From: Acetofilamentum sp.
Lineage (GTDB): Bacteria > Bacteroidota > Bacteroidia > Bacteroidales > JAFGXI01
Direction: 5' to 3'
DNA length: 9,510 bases
Assembly: GCA_020720565.1 (NCBI GenBank)
Contig: DYOK01000039.1
Span: 1 to 9,510 of the forward strand
The position numbers and the translations under genes are program-made. The notes under the pieces were generated by a model. The model was given only the letters and a program-made list of their open reading frames with translations. It made no database searches and was not told the origin of the DNA. Shown here piece by piece: positions 1 through 7,736 of this stretch (its first letter is position 1; each line of letters opens with the position of its first letter).

Positions 1-24
1 ATGTAATTATAAAATGTAGTAACG

Positions 25-53
25 AAAAAGGCGAGCATTGCTCGCCTTTTTTT
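25..53. terminator. Bidirectional intrinsic terminator after the alaS/M3 peptidase unit
   Basis: A perfect 7-bp GC-rich stem (GGCGAGC at 30-36, GCTCGCC at 40-46) with a 3-nt loop is flanked by an A-run at 25-29 and a T-run at 47-53. It therefore reads as a hairpin plus U-tract on both strands. On the minus strand it lies about 50 nt past the M3 peptidase stop codon and is the natural end of that transcript. On the plus strand it would serve a gene ending left of the window, which cannot be seen. No coding sequence is supported in positions 1-101. Confidence 0.85.
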
Positions 54-101
54 ATTTTATGTTTTCAGGATTTCCTAAATGCTTCCTTTATATGAGGAGC
101 T

Positions 102-2222
102 TTATTTTAAGCCGCGCTTAATTAATAGTGCATCGATACTAGGTTCGGCACCTTTAAATTTTACATATAAGCTCATGGGTTCTTGAGTACCGCCTTGCGA
201 AAGCACATGGTCTCTAAATGCTTTGGCTGTGGTTTGATCGTACAAACCTTTTTGTTTAAAGGATGCAAATGCGTCAGAATCTAATATGGCAGCCCAAATG
301 TAGCCATAGTATCCAGCTTCGTATCCACCGCCCCAAATATGCGAAAAGTATGTGCTTCGGTATCTGACAACAATTTCGGGGATTAAACCCATTTTTTGCA
401 AGGATTTAGTTTCGAAATCGCTTGTTGTAAGGGTGTTGGGAACGTTAATGCTGTGCCAATCCATGTCTAACAATGCAGCGGCTAGATATTCTACGGTAAC
501 AAATCCTTGATTAAATTTACCAGCGGCACTCATTTTAGTTATTAATGAATCTGGAATACTTTCACCAGTTTTATAATGTTTGGCGTAACTTTTTATTACT
601 TCTGGTTCAGCAGCCCAATTTTCCATAATTTGTGATGGGAGTTCCACGAAATCGCGAGCTACCGAAGTGCCCGAAAGTGTACGATAAGTGGTGTTGCCTA
701 ACAAACCATGTAATGCATGTCCAAATTCGTGGAATAAAGTCTCAACCTCTTCCATGCTCAAGAGTGATGGCTCGTTAGATGTTGGTTTAGTAAAATTGCA
801 AACTATCGAAATGATTGGTGCAATTCGTTTTCCATTGACTTTTGATTCGGGTCTAAATTCGGTCATCCAAGCACCCGAACGCTTCGAATCCCTTGGAAAA
901 AAGTCGGTATAAAGTAACCCAACCAAGGATCCGTCAGCTTCTTTAACTTCGAATGCGGTCATCTCTGGATGGTATTTGTCGACGGTAGCCATCTCGGTAA
1001 AAGTAATGCCATACAATTTAGTAGCCACAGCAAAAGCACCATCTCTCACATTTTCAAGTTTAAAATAGGGCTTAAGGGCTTCGTCGTCTAATGCATAATG
1101 CGATTGTTTGACTTTGTTTGCATAGTACCACCAATCCCAATGCTCTAATTTAAAATCGCCACCAGTTTTTTTAATCTCTGCTTGTAAAACTTCGGCTTCT
1201 TTTTTAGCATTGGGTAAAGCTGTGAGCATTAATTGGTTCAGTAATTCGTAAACTTTTGCAGGTGTTTTAGCCATGTTTTCGTCCAAAACATAATCGGCAT
1301 ACGATTTAAAGCCCAATAAATTAGCTTTTTCGAGTTGAAGATTGGCCATTTCGGCAACAACTTTTTTGTTGTCGTTGGCATTGTTGTTATCACCTCGATG
1401 GATATAAGCTTTATGTAATTTCTCTCTTAACTCGCGATTATTCGAATAGGTCATAAATGGCCAAATAGATGGATATTTTAAAGTGAATACCCATTTGCCT
1501 TCTTTGCCTTTTTCTTTGGCTTCTATAGCAGCAGCTTCGCGAACTGATGCTGGCAATCCAGATAATTGTGCAGTATCTTCGATTAATAATTCAAAAGCAT
1601 TGGTTTCGGCAAGCACATTGCTGCTAAATTGCAATTCCAAATTAGATAATTTTTCGTTAACTGCACGTAACTTTGTTTTGTCCTCGGCCGAAAGCAAAGC
1701 ACCACCACGTACAAATCCATCGTAGATTTTTTTTAGAAGCATGATTTGTTCGCCATCCAACTTAAAGTCCGCCTGATGATCGAATACCGATTTGACTCTT
1801 TGAAATAACTTCTCGTTTAGATATACATCGTCGTTGCTTTTGGTTAGCTGAGGTTTAACGATATCTTCAACTTTTTTCAAACTATCGTTTTGGTTGGTTC
1901 CTACCAGATTAAAAAATACGTACGACATTCTATCGAGCAATGAATCGGCATTCTCTAAAGCGACAATCGTATTCTCAAAATTTGGAGTCTCGCTGTTGTT
2001 GACAATGCTTTCGATATTGGCATTTTTAATCTTAATGGCCTCTGTAAATGCGGGTTCGAAATGTTCGATTTTAATTTTTGAAAATGGAGGAGCACCATAA
2101 GGCGTCGACCATGTTTCGAGCAAAGGATTATTCATGGTGTTTTGAGTTTGTGTAGAAGTGTTTTGTTGACACGATACCAGACTGAGTAGTCCAAAAAGTG
2201 CCGAGTAAAAGAGGATTTTCAT
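102..2222 (-). CDS. dcp: Exported M3-family zinc metallopeptidase (peptidyl-dipeptidase Dcp-like lipoprotein)
   Basis: Zinc metallopeptidase of family M3, closest in layout to peptidyl-dipeptidase Dcp, which removes C-terminal dipeptides from oligopeptides; it may equally be an oligopeptidase A-like enzyme. The 706-residue length is typical. The HEFGH motif is at residues 498-502 (zinc ligands H498 and H502, catalytic E499). The third ligand is expected at E527 in the FVELPSQ segment, and the conserved HIWGGGYEAGYYGY substrate-binding segment is at about 628-641. The N-terminus is a lipoprotein signal peptide: a short basic start, a hydrophobic core at 3-16 and a lipobox LVSC with the lipidated cysteine at C18. 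This places the enzyme in the envelope rather than the cytoplasm, where E. coli Dcp works. No acidic surface-export stretch follows the cysteine, so a periplasm-facing location is inferred. It lies 61 nt downstream of alaS on the same strand and is probably co-transcribed. No Shine-Dalgarno sequence is visible. The family call is firm; Dcp versus OpdA specificity is not. Confidence 0.93.
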   Translation of the reverse strand: MKILFYSALFGLLSLVSCQQNTSTQTQNTMNNPLLETWSTPYGAPPFSKIKIEHFEPAFTEAIKIKNANIESIVNNSETPNFENTIVALENADSLLDRMSYVFFNLVGTNQNDSLKKVEDIVKPQLTKSNDDVYLNEKLFQRVKSVFDHQADFKLDGEQIMLLKKIYDGFVRGGALLSAEDKTKLRAVNEKLSNLELQFSSNVLAETNAFELLIEDTAQLSGLPASVREAAAIEAKEKGKEGKWVFTLKYPSIWPFMTYSNNRELREKLHKAYIHRGDNNNANDNKKVVAEMANLQLEKANLLGFKSYADYVLDENMAKTPAKVYELLNQLMLTALPNAKKEAEVLQAEIKKTGGDFKLEHWDWWYYANKVKQSHYALDDEALKPYFKLENVRDGAFAVATKLYGITFTEMATVDKYHPEMTAFEVKEADGSLVGLLYTDFFPRDSKRSGAWMTEFRPESKVNGKRIAPIISIVCNFTKPTSNEPSLLSMEEVETLFHEFGHALHGLLGNTTYRTLSGTSVARDFVELPSQIMENWAAEPEVIKSYAKHYKTGESIPDSLITKMSAAGKFNQGFVTVEYLAAALLDMDWHSINVPNTLTTSDFETKSLQKMGLIPEIVVRYRSTYFSHIWGGGYEAGYYGYIWAAILDSDAFASFKQKGLYDQTTAKAFRDHVLSQGGTQEPMSLYVKFKGAEPSIDALLIKRGLK

Positions 2223-2283
2223 GTTTTGAAATGGAATAAGGTTTTAAGAATTATGATATAAAATTTTTAATTGTCGTTGGGTA

Positions 2284-4905
2284 TTAGTTCATTAACATTT
2301 TTTTAAATTCTTCGATGGCTTGTGGTAAACCTTTGGGGTTTTGCCCACCTGCTGTAGCAAAGAAGGCTTGTCCGCCACCACCGCCTTGAATATGTTTGGC
2401 TATTGCTTTAACTGTTTGACCAGCATTTAGCCCTTTGTCGGCAACCAAACTGTCGGCAAACATGACTGCAATATGAGCTTTGCCTTCGATTTCGGCACCT
2501 AAAACAAGTGCTAAACTCTGAATTTCGCCTTTTAGTTGAAAAGCAATGTCTTTGAGCATGCCCGCTTCATCTACATGGACCAATTCAGCTAAAATTTGAA
2601 TGCCCTTATTGTCGATTATCTTAGCTTTGAGTTCCGATTTAAGTTGTCTGGCGGCTTGCTTTTGAAATTGTTCAATTTGTTTTTTTAGCCGTTGATTTTC
2701 GTCTAACAAAGTATCGAGTTGTTTCATGGTATCGCCACCAGTACTTACTTTCTGCTCAATTTGATTCAGAAAATCGAGTTGGTTCCAGATGTATTTCTGA
2801 GCGGCTTCGCCCACCACAGCTTCAATTCTTCGAATTCCTGCTGCTATGGCTGTTTCTACAGTAATTTTGAAAACGCCCAATTGTCCTGTCGATGGGGCGT
2901 GGGTTCCGCCACACAACTCGACGGAATCGGCAAAGCGAATCACACGAACTTTGTCGCCATACTTTTCGCCAAACAAAGCCATGGCACCCATTTGGCTGGC
3001 TTGAGCTATAGGCATATCGCGATGCTCCGAGAGATTTGCGTTGTCTCGAATCAGTTGATTAACTTTTTGCTCAACCAGTAAAATTTCATCAGAACTTAGT
3101 TTTTGATAGTGTGCAAAGTCGAAACGCAAATGGGTATCGGTTACTAACGAGCCTTTTTGTTCGACGTGTGTTCCGAGCACTTGTCGCAATGCAAAATGTA
3201 ATAAGTGTGTCGATGTGTGATGATTGGCCGTTGATAGTCGCTTGCGAGTGTCGACCACTAAATGGAATTCTCCAGTTAATTTTTGAGGCAATTCATTGCA
3301 CAAATGCACAATCAAGCCATGTTCTTTTTGGGTGTCGATAATTTCGACACGTTGATTGGCTGTTTCAAAATATCCTTTGTCGCCTGTTTGTCCTCCACTT
3401 TCGCCATAAAACGGTGTACGATCGAAAACCAAATGGTAGATATTTTTCCCTTTAGCGGTTATTTTTCGATAACGAATAATTTTCGATTGTGTTTCGAGCA
3501 AGTCGTACCCAACAAATTCGGTTTGAGCAGTTTCGTCTAAAATGGTCCAGTCTTCGGTAGCAACCACTGCATCTTGACGCGATCGGTTTTTTTGAACCTC
3601 TAGGGCTTTGTCGAACTGGGCTTTATCGACAGTCATTCCATTTTCTTTTAAAATGAGCTCGGTTAAGTCGATAGGGAAACCATAGGTGTCGTATAACTCG
3701 AATGCCACATCGCCGCTAAACACATTTTGACCATTGGGTTTTATTTTAGCGATGGCTTGTTCTAGTATTTTAATACCTTTCGATAGGGTACGTAAGAACG
3801 ATTGTTCTTCTTCGAAAATAACTTTTTCGATGATGTCTTTTTGCTTCTGCAACTCGGGGAATGCATTACCCATTTCAGACTGCATTACGCCGAAAAGTCT
3901 GTAAATAAATGGCTGCTCTTGTCCCAAGAATGTGTAAGCGTAACGGACTGCGCGTCTCAAAATTCTACGAATCACATATCCAGCACCGGTGTTCGAAGGC
4001 AATTGTCCATCGGCAATCGAAAAACTAACTGCTCGCAAATGGTCGGCAATTACCCGCATAGCAATATCGGCGGGCTCGTTTGTACCATATGTTTTGCCCG
4101 ATAACTTCGCTATTTCTTGAATCAAAGGTTGAAAAATATCGGTGTCGTAGTTCGATTGCTTGCCTTGAACAGTCATTGCCAAACGCTCGAAACCCATTCC
4201 TGTATCAACATGTTGTGCAGGGAGCTTTTCGAGTTCGCCATTGGCTTTACGATTAAACTGAATAAATACCAAATTCCAAATTTCGACGACTTGTGGATGG
4301 TCGTTATTTACTAAGTTTTTGCCATCAATTTGAGCACGCTCAGAATCGGAACGCAAATCGACATGAATTTCGGAACATGGACCGCATGGGCCTTGGTCAC
4401 CCATTTCCCAAAAGTTATCTTTTTTTGAACCCTCTAAAATTCTAGATTTATCGATCCATTTTTCCCAAAAGCCTGCTGCTTCGTTGTCGCGTTCTAAATT
4501 CTCGTCGGGTGCACCTGTAAACACGGTAACAAAAAGCCGATGTTTTTCAATTTTTAACACTTCGGTTAGATATTCCCAAGCCCATTCAATAGCTTCTTGT
4601 TTAAAGTAATCGCCAAACGACCAATTGCCTAACATTTCGAACATGGTATGGTGGTAGGTATCGTGTCCTACCTCTTCCAAATCGTTGTGTTTTCCGCTCA
4701 CTCTTAAGCATTTTTGTGTATCGGCTACGCGTGAAGCAGGTGCTTGACCTGTTCCCAAAAAAGCATTTTTAAACTGATTCATTCCAGCGTTGGTAAACAT
4801 TAAAGTAGGATCGTCTTTAACTACCATGGGGGCCGATGGAACTATTTTATGTGTTTTGCTTTCGAAAAAATCGAGAAAGGACTGACGAAGTGCTTTTGAA
4901 TTCAT
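2284..4905 (-). CDS. alaS: Alanyl-tRNA synthetase
   Basis: Class II aminoacyl-tRNA synthetase that charges tRNA-Ala with alanine in the cytoplasm and proofreads mischarged Ser/Gly. The 873-residue length matches the bacterial family (E. coli 876). The catalytic domain is at about 1-250, with the N-terminal PSAPMV and MFTNAGMNQFK segments, the HHTMFEMLGNWSFGDYF signature at 85-101 and the GAGYVIRRILRRAVRY helix at 307-322. The editing domain carries the HTSTH zinc motif (H563, H567) and the paired C665-x3-H669 (CGGTH), almost the same numbering as E. coli. The C-terminal domain has a coiled coil at about 725-760 and ends in the conserved glycine-rich GGGGGQAFFATAGG at 841-854. All key residues are present and there is no truncation. 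The start ATG gives the expected family N-terminus, with an A/T-rich leader and no Shine-Dalgarno. It is transcribed away from the M23 gene and precedes the M3 peptidase gene. Confidence 0.98.
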   Translation of the reverse strand: MNSKALRQSFLDFFESKTHKIVPSAPMVVKDDPTLMFTNAGMNQFKNAFLGTGQAPASRVADTQKCLRVSGKHNDLEEVGHDTYHHTMFEMLGNWSFGDYFKQEAIEWAWEYLTEVLKIEKHRLFVTVFTGAPDENLERDNEAAGFWEKWIDKSRILEGSKKDNFWEMGDQGPCGPCSEIHVDLRSDSERAQIDGKNLVNNDHPQVVEIWNLVFIQFNRKANGELEKLPAQHVDTGMGFERLAMTVQGKQSNYDTDIFQPLIQEIAKLSGKTYGTNEPADIAMRVIADHLRAVSFSIADGQLPSNTGAGYVIRRILRRAVRYAYTFLGQEQPFIYRLFGVMQSEMGNAFPELQKQKDIIEKVIFEEEQSFLRTLSKGIKILEQAIAKIKPNGQNVFSGDVAFELYDTYGFPIDLTELILKENGMTVDKAQFDKALEVQKNRSRQDAVVATEDWTILDETAQTEFVGYDLLETQSKIIRYRKITAKGKNIYHLVFDRTPFYGESGGQTGDKGYFETANQRVEIIDTQKEHGLIVHLCNELPQKLTGEFHLVVDTRKRLSTANHHTSTHLLHFALRQVLGTHVEQKGSLVTDTHLRFDFAHYQKLSSDEILLVEQKVNQLIRDNANLSEHRDMPIAQASQMGAMALFGEKYGDKVRVIRFADSVELCGGTHAPSTGQLGVFKITVETAIAAGIRRIEAVVGEAAQKYIWNQLDFLNQIEQKVSTGGDTMKQLDTLLDENQRLKKQIEQFQKQAARQLKSELKAKIIDNKGIQILAELVHVDEAGMLKDIAFQLKGEIQSLALVLGAEIEGKAHIAVMFADSLVADKGLNAGQTVKAIAKHIQGGGGGQAFFATAGGQNPKGLPQAIEEFKKMLMN

Positions 4906-5114
4906 TTTATATCTTTTGATTTTTAAGGTGTTCGATCTATTTAATATTTTTTAACTTTAACACAAGCCTATGTCATAGAATAGCTCTGTATACGTCTAAC
5001 AATCAGGTAGATAGAAACAAAAGATGCCTTTTGGTTTAAAATTAAGACCCAACGAATTTTCGTTTAAATACAACTGACTAAGCCGAACCTGCTGCTAAGC
5101 ATGGCATGTTCAAT

Positions 5115-5145
5115 TTTGCAAAGTTAGATTTTTTAATTAAATTTG
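5115..5145 (+). promoter_or_regulatory. Bacteroidota-type promoter for the M23-MerR unit
   Basis: TTTG at 5115-5118 and TAAATTTG at 5138-5145 are separated by 19 nt. This matches the -33 TTTG / -7 TAnnTTTG consensus known for Bacteroidota primary sigma factors. Transcription would begin around 5150-5153, leaving a leader of roughly 27 nt before the M23 start codon at 5179. The boxes and spacing are seen directly; activity is inferred. Confidence 0.6.
5119..5126 (-). promoter_or_regulatory. Possible -7 element for alaS (weak)
   Basis: On the minus strand these bases read TAACTTTG, a full match to TAnnTTTG. It is the only such match I found upstream of alaS. It sits immediately next to the forward promoter's -33 box, so the two promoters would share DNA. 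No matching TTTG or TTG lies at the expected distance upstream on the minus strand. If used, alaS would have a leader of about 200 nt. Confidence 0.25.
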
Positions 5146-5178
5146 TCCACCTTGCACGAATGGTAAACAAAATTTTTA

Positions 5179-6153
5179 ATGGTAAAAGGCAAATTTAGAT
5201 ATAATCCTGAGACAATCTCCTACGAGAAAATTGAGTTTACTTTCATCAAAAAAATTATACGATTAATTCCCCACTTTTTTGGTAGCCTGTTTTTAGGTGG
5301 TTTAATGACCTTGGCATTCTTTTATTTTTTCGATTCGCCCGAGGAGAAAATGCTTAAACGCGAAAAAGACGAGATTTTAACCAATTATCAGTTTTTGTCG
5401 AGAGAATTAGACGAGTTGCAAGGGGTTTTGAAAGAAATTCAATATCGAGACGAAAATATTTATCGAACCATTTTCCAAGCAGAACCCATATCGGGCGATG
5501 TGCGTAAAGGCGGATTTGGTGGAGCAAATAGTTACGAGAAATTGCGAGGGCTCGACAGCAAAGAGATTGTAGCCAACACCGCAAAACGTTTCGATGTTTT
5601 AGCCAAACAACTGTATATTCAATCGAAATCGTTCGACGAAATTGCCCATTTGGCAAAAAGTAAAAAAGATATGGTCAATTCGGTACCCGCCATTATGCCC
5701 ATTTCTTTTAATCAACTTACCAGAGTATCTTCCCTTTTTGGTTATCGAACCGATCCAATTTATGGTACTTTAAAAATGCACGAAGGCATGGACTTTACGG
5801 CCAAACAAGGCACGCCAATCCATGTTACTGGCGATGGAACTGTCATCGAAGTTTCCAACTCACGAAGTGGATACGGTAATTGTGTGATTGTGAATCATGG
5901 TTATGGATACAAAACCCTCTATGCACACTTGCACACTTGGGCTGTGCGTCCGGGTCAAAAAGTTAAACGAGGCGAAATTATTGCAACTGTCGGAAATACT
6001 GGCAAATCGGTTGGGCCACACTTGCATTACGAAGTTCGAAAAAACGATATACCAATTGATCCCATCAACTTCTATTTCGACGATATTTCGCCCGAACAAT
6101 ACCAAGAGTTGATAGAGCAAGCTTTGCAACCTGGTGGACAAACACTCGATTAA
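5179..6153 (+). CDS. Membrane-anchored M23 family metallopeptidase (LytM/murein hydrolase type)
   Basis: Zinc peptidase or murein hydrolase predicted to act on peptidoglycan cross-links from the inner membrane. The 324-residue protein has a short N-terminal tail, one membrane segment at about 31-50 (many Phe/Leu/Gly, basic residues before it, so N-in/C-out), a coiled-coil-prone charged stretch at about 55-92, a linker, and the M23 domain at about 180-298. The LytM active-site set is complete: H201-x3-D205 (HEGMD), H250/H252 in YAHLH, and the HLH motif at H281-x-H283. It is therefore likely active, not a degenerate LytM activator. The ATG at 5179 follows a good promoter; the ATG at 5160 is out of frame and soon hits a stop. 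The MerR-like gene follows after 21 nt. The layout divergent from alaS is, as I recall, common in Bacteroidota. The exact bond cut and its role in division or growth cannot be read from the sequence. Confidence 0.93.
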   Translation: MVKGKFRYNPETISYEKIEFTFIKKIIRLIPHFFGSLFLGGLMTLAFFYFFDSPEEKMLKREKDEILTNYQFLSRELDELQGVLKEIQYRDENIYRTIFQAEPISGDVRKGGFGGANSYEKLRGLDSKEIVANTAKRFDVLAKQLYIQSKSFDEIAHLAKSKKDMVNSVPAIMPISFNQLTRVSSLFGYRTDPIYGTLKMHEGMDFTAKQGTPIHVTGDGTVIEVSNSRSGYGNCVIVNHGYGYKTLYAHLHTWAVRPGQKVKRGEIIATVGNTGKSVGPHLHYEVRKNDIPIDPINFYFDDISPEQYQELIEQALQPGGQTLD

Positions 6154-6174
6154 TCTTTCTTAAAATTTTGGATT

Positions 6175-6516
6175 ATGCCATACAAAAAACCTAAAATTGA
6201 AAAAATTCTGTACTCTATCAGTGAGGTTGCAGAAATTTTTGATGTTAACATTTCGCATATTCGGTTTTGGGAACAAGAGTTTGACATTATTAAACCCGTT
6301 AAAAACAAGAAAGGTAATCGGCAATTTACCCCACAAGACATTGATAATTTTCGATTAATTTACCATTTGGTAAAAGAAAGAGGTATGACGCTAAAAGGGG
6401 CTCAAAAAAAACTAGCCGAAAACAAAGAATCGACCATCAAACACTTCGAAATTACCAAGCGATTACAAGATATCAGAGCGGAATTGATACATATTAAAGA
6501 AGCCCTCGAAGTATAA
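6175..6516 (+). CDS. Small MerR-family DNA-binding regulator
   Basis: Predicted MerR-superfamily transcription regulator of 113 residues. A winged helix-turn-helix occupies about residues 12-65: YSISEVAEIFDV at 13-24, then SHIRFWEQEF at 27-36 as the recognition region, and the wing around KGNRQFTPQDIDNFR at 46-60. MTLKGAQKKL at 71-80 is the usual helix after the wing. The last 25 residues form a charged helix that could dimerise. There is no separate effector-binding domain and no metal-binding cysteine, so it is not a CueR/MerR-type metal sensor. It starts 21 nt after the M23 stop codon, so the two are probably co-transcribed. Its targets are unknown; the neighbouring M23 gene, alaS or its own promoter are possible by context only. 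Confidence 0.88.
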   Translation: MPYKKPKIEKILYSISEVAEIFDVNISHIRFWEQEFDIIKPVKNKKGNRQFTPQDIDNFRLIYHLVKERGMTLKGAQKKLAENKESTIKHFEITKRLQDIRAELIHIKEALEV

Positions 6517-6643
6517 GTGCACAGAATATTATAATTTCTTATTCAATTAAGTATTTTGAATAATCTAATGTCGTGTTTTATTTAGCTATAAACCTGAACG
6601 ATTGCCAGTTGAAAAACCAAAAAACAGATCGAAGACCTTAAAG

Positions 6644-7735
6644 ATGAGCCTACTAAAAGATATTATTAAGGTACTCGAAGCCGTTGCACCTCCTAGCATA
6701 CAAGAATCGTTCGACAACAGTGGGCTGCAAATAGGCGATGTCAATCAACCGATTGTTGGCGTTTTGCTTACGGTTGATGTTAACGAGGCTGTTATTGACG
6801 AAGCCATTTCGAAAAAAGCAAATCTTATTGTAGCGCATCACCCCTTAATATTTAAGGGCATTAAAAAACTCACCGAAAGTAATTATGTCGAACGAAGTGT
6901 GGTGAAAGCCATCCGACATGGAATCGCAATTTATGCGATGCATACCAATCTCGATTTAATTCAAGGCGGTGTCAGTTACCGAATGGCTCAAAAACTGGGT
7001 CTAAATCGCATCAGCACACTTGCACCCTCGGGACAATTAAAAAAACTTGTGGTTTATGTTCCTGTGGCGCATCAAGACAAGCTTCGAAAGGCACTTTTTA
7101 GTGCCGGAGCAGGTCACATAGGTCAATACGACTCTTGTAGTTTTAATCTCGAAGGGAAGGGCACATTTAGGGCACAAGAAGGGGCAGTGCCATACGTAGG
7201 TCAATTGGGTGAACTGCATACCGAAAACGAAGTAAGAATCGAAACCATTTTCCCCAAACATTTACAATTTTTGGTGGTCGAAGCGCTTAAAAACAACCAT
7301 CCATACGAAGAAGTAGCTTATGATATCTATTCACTTGAGCAAACCAATGCCCAAATTGGCCTTGGCGCAATAGGTTATTTACCCCATCCCATGCCCGAAA
7401 TCGACTTTTTACATTTGATAAAAGAAAAATTCGCACTCAAGCACTTCCGATATACCCATGGTTCGGGCCGAATAATTGAAAAAGTAGCGGTGTGCGGGGG
7501 CTCCTGTAGTTTTTTAATATCGAATGCCATGTCCAAAGCAGACGCTTTTGTGAGCTCAGATATTAAGTATCACGAGTTTTTTGATGTAGAACATCGTATG
7601 CTGGTGGCCGATATTGGACATTATGAGAGTGAGCTCGATTCAAAAACGATTTTTTATGAAATTATCTGTGAAAAATTTTCTAATTTTGCAGTTCATTTTT
7701 CTGAAGTAAATACGAATCCTATAAATTTTTTATAA
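6644..7735 (+). CDS. Nif3-like (DUF34) dinuclear metal-binding protein with PII/CutA-like insert
   Basis: Member of the Nif3/DUF34 family, hexameric toroids with a two-metal site; described relatives include E. coli YbgI and B. cereus YqfO. The biochemical role is unsettled, and suggestions include a GTP cyclohydrolase I type 2-like activity or metal handling. I chose the ATG at 6644 (363 residues, MSLLKDIIKVLEAVAPP) because it gives the family's N-terminus. The TTG at 6602 would add 14 unconserved residues. Probable metal ligands are H65/H66 in AHHP, D104 in TNLDL, and H326 and E330 in the C-terminal GHYESE. The two halves of the fold (about 1-125 and 238-363) are separated by an insert at about 132-232 resembling the PII/CutA-like domain of the longer YqfO-type members. 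It follows the MerR-like gene after 127 nt and is separated by only 1 nt from the zinc-ribbon gene, so those two are almost certainly co-expressed. Confidence 0.92.
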   Translation: MSLLKDIIKVLEAVAPPSIQESFDNSGLQIGDVNQPIVGVLLTVDVNEAVIDEAISKKANLIVAHHPLIFKGIKKLTESNYVERSVVKAIRHGIAIYAMHTNLDLIQGGVSYRMAQKLGLNRISTLAPSGQLKKLVVYVPVAHQDKLRKALFSAGAGHIGQYDSCSFNLEGKGTFRAQEGAVPYVGQLGELHTENEVRIETIFPKHLQFLVVEALKNNHPYEEVAYDIYSLEQTNAQIGLGAIGYLPHPMPEIDFLHLIKEKFALKHFRYTHGSGRIIEKVAVCGGSCSFLISNAMSKADAFVSSDIKYHEFFDVEHRMLVADIGHYESELDSKTIFYEIICEKFSNFAVHFSEVNTNPINFL

Positions 7736-7736
7736 A

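Noticed and set aside
1..24. End of a plus-strand gene at the left edge
   Set aside because: Only a few bases precede possible stop codons, so there is not enough sequence to support a coding call.
2719..3081. 120-codon plus-strand open frame inside alaS
   Set aside because: It is antisense to the conserved AlaRS editing and C-terminal domains and has no recognisable features of its own.
4906..5118. T-box or other known riboswitch in front of alaS
   Set aside because: No T-box sequence, antiterminator or terminator-like hairpin with a U-tract is visible, and T-boxes are not expected in Bacteroidota.
6602..6643. TTG start extending the Nif3-like protein by 14 residues
   Set aside because: The added residues do not resemble the family's N-terminus, while the ATG at 6644 begins exactly where family proteins begin.
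6517..6643. Separate promoter for the Nif3-like gene (TATTTTG at 6552-6558)
   Set aside because: It is one base short of TAnnTTTG and I could not find a convincing -33 box, so read-through from the MerR-like gene is equally likely.
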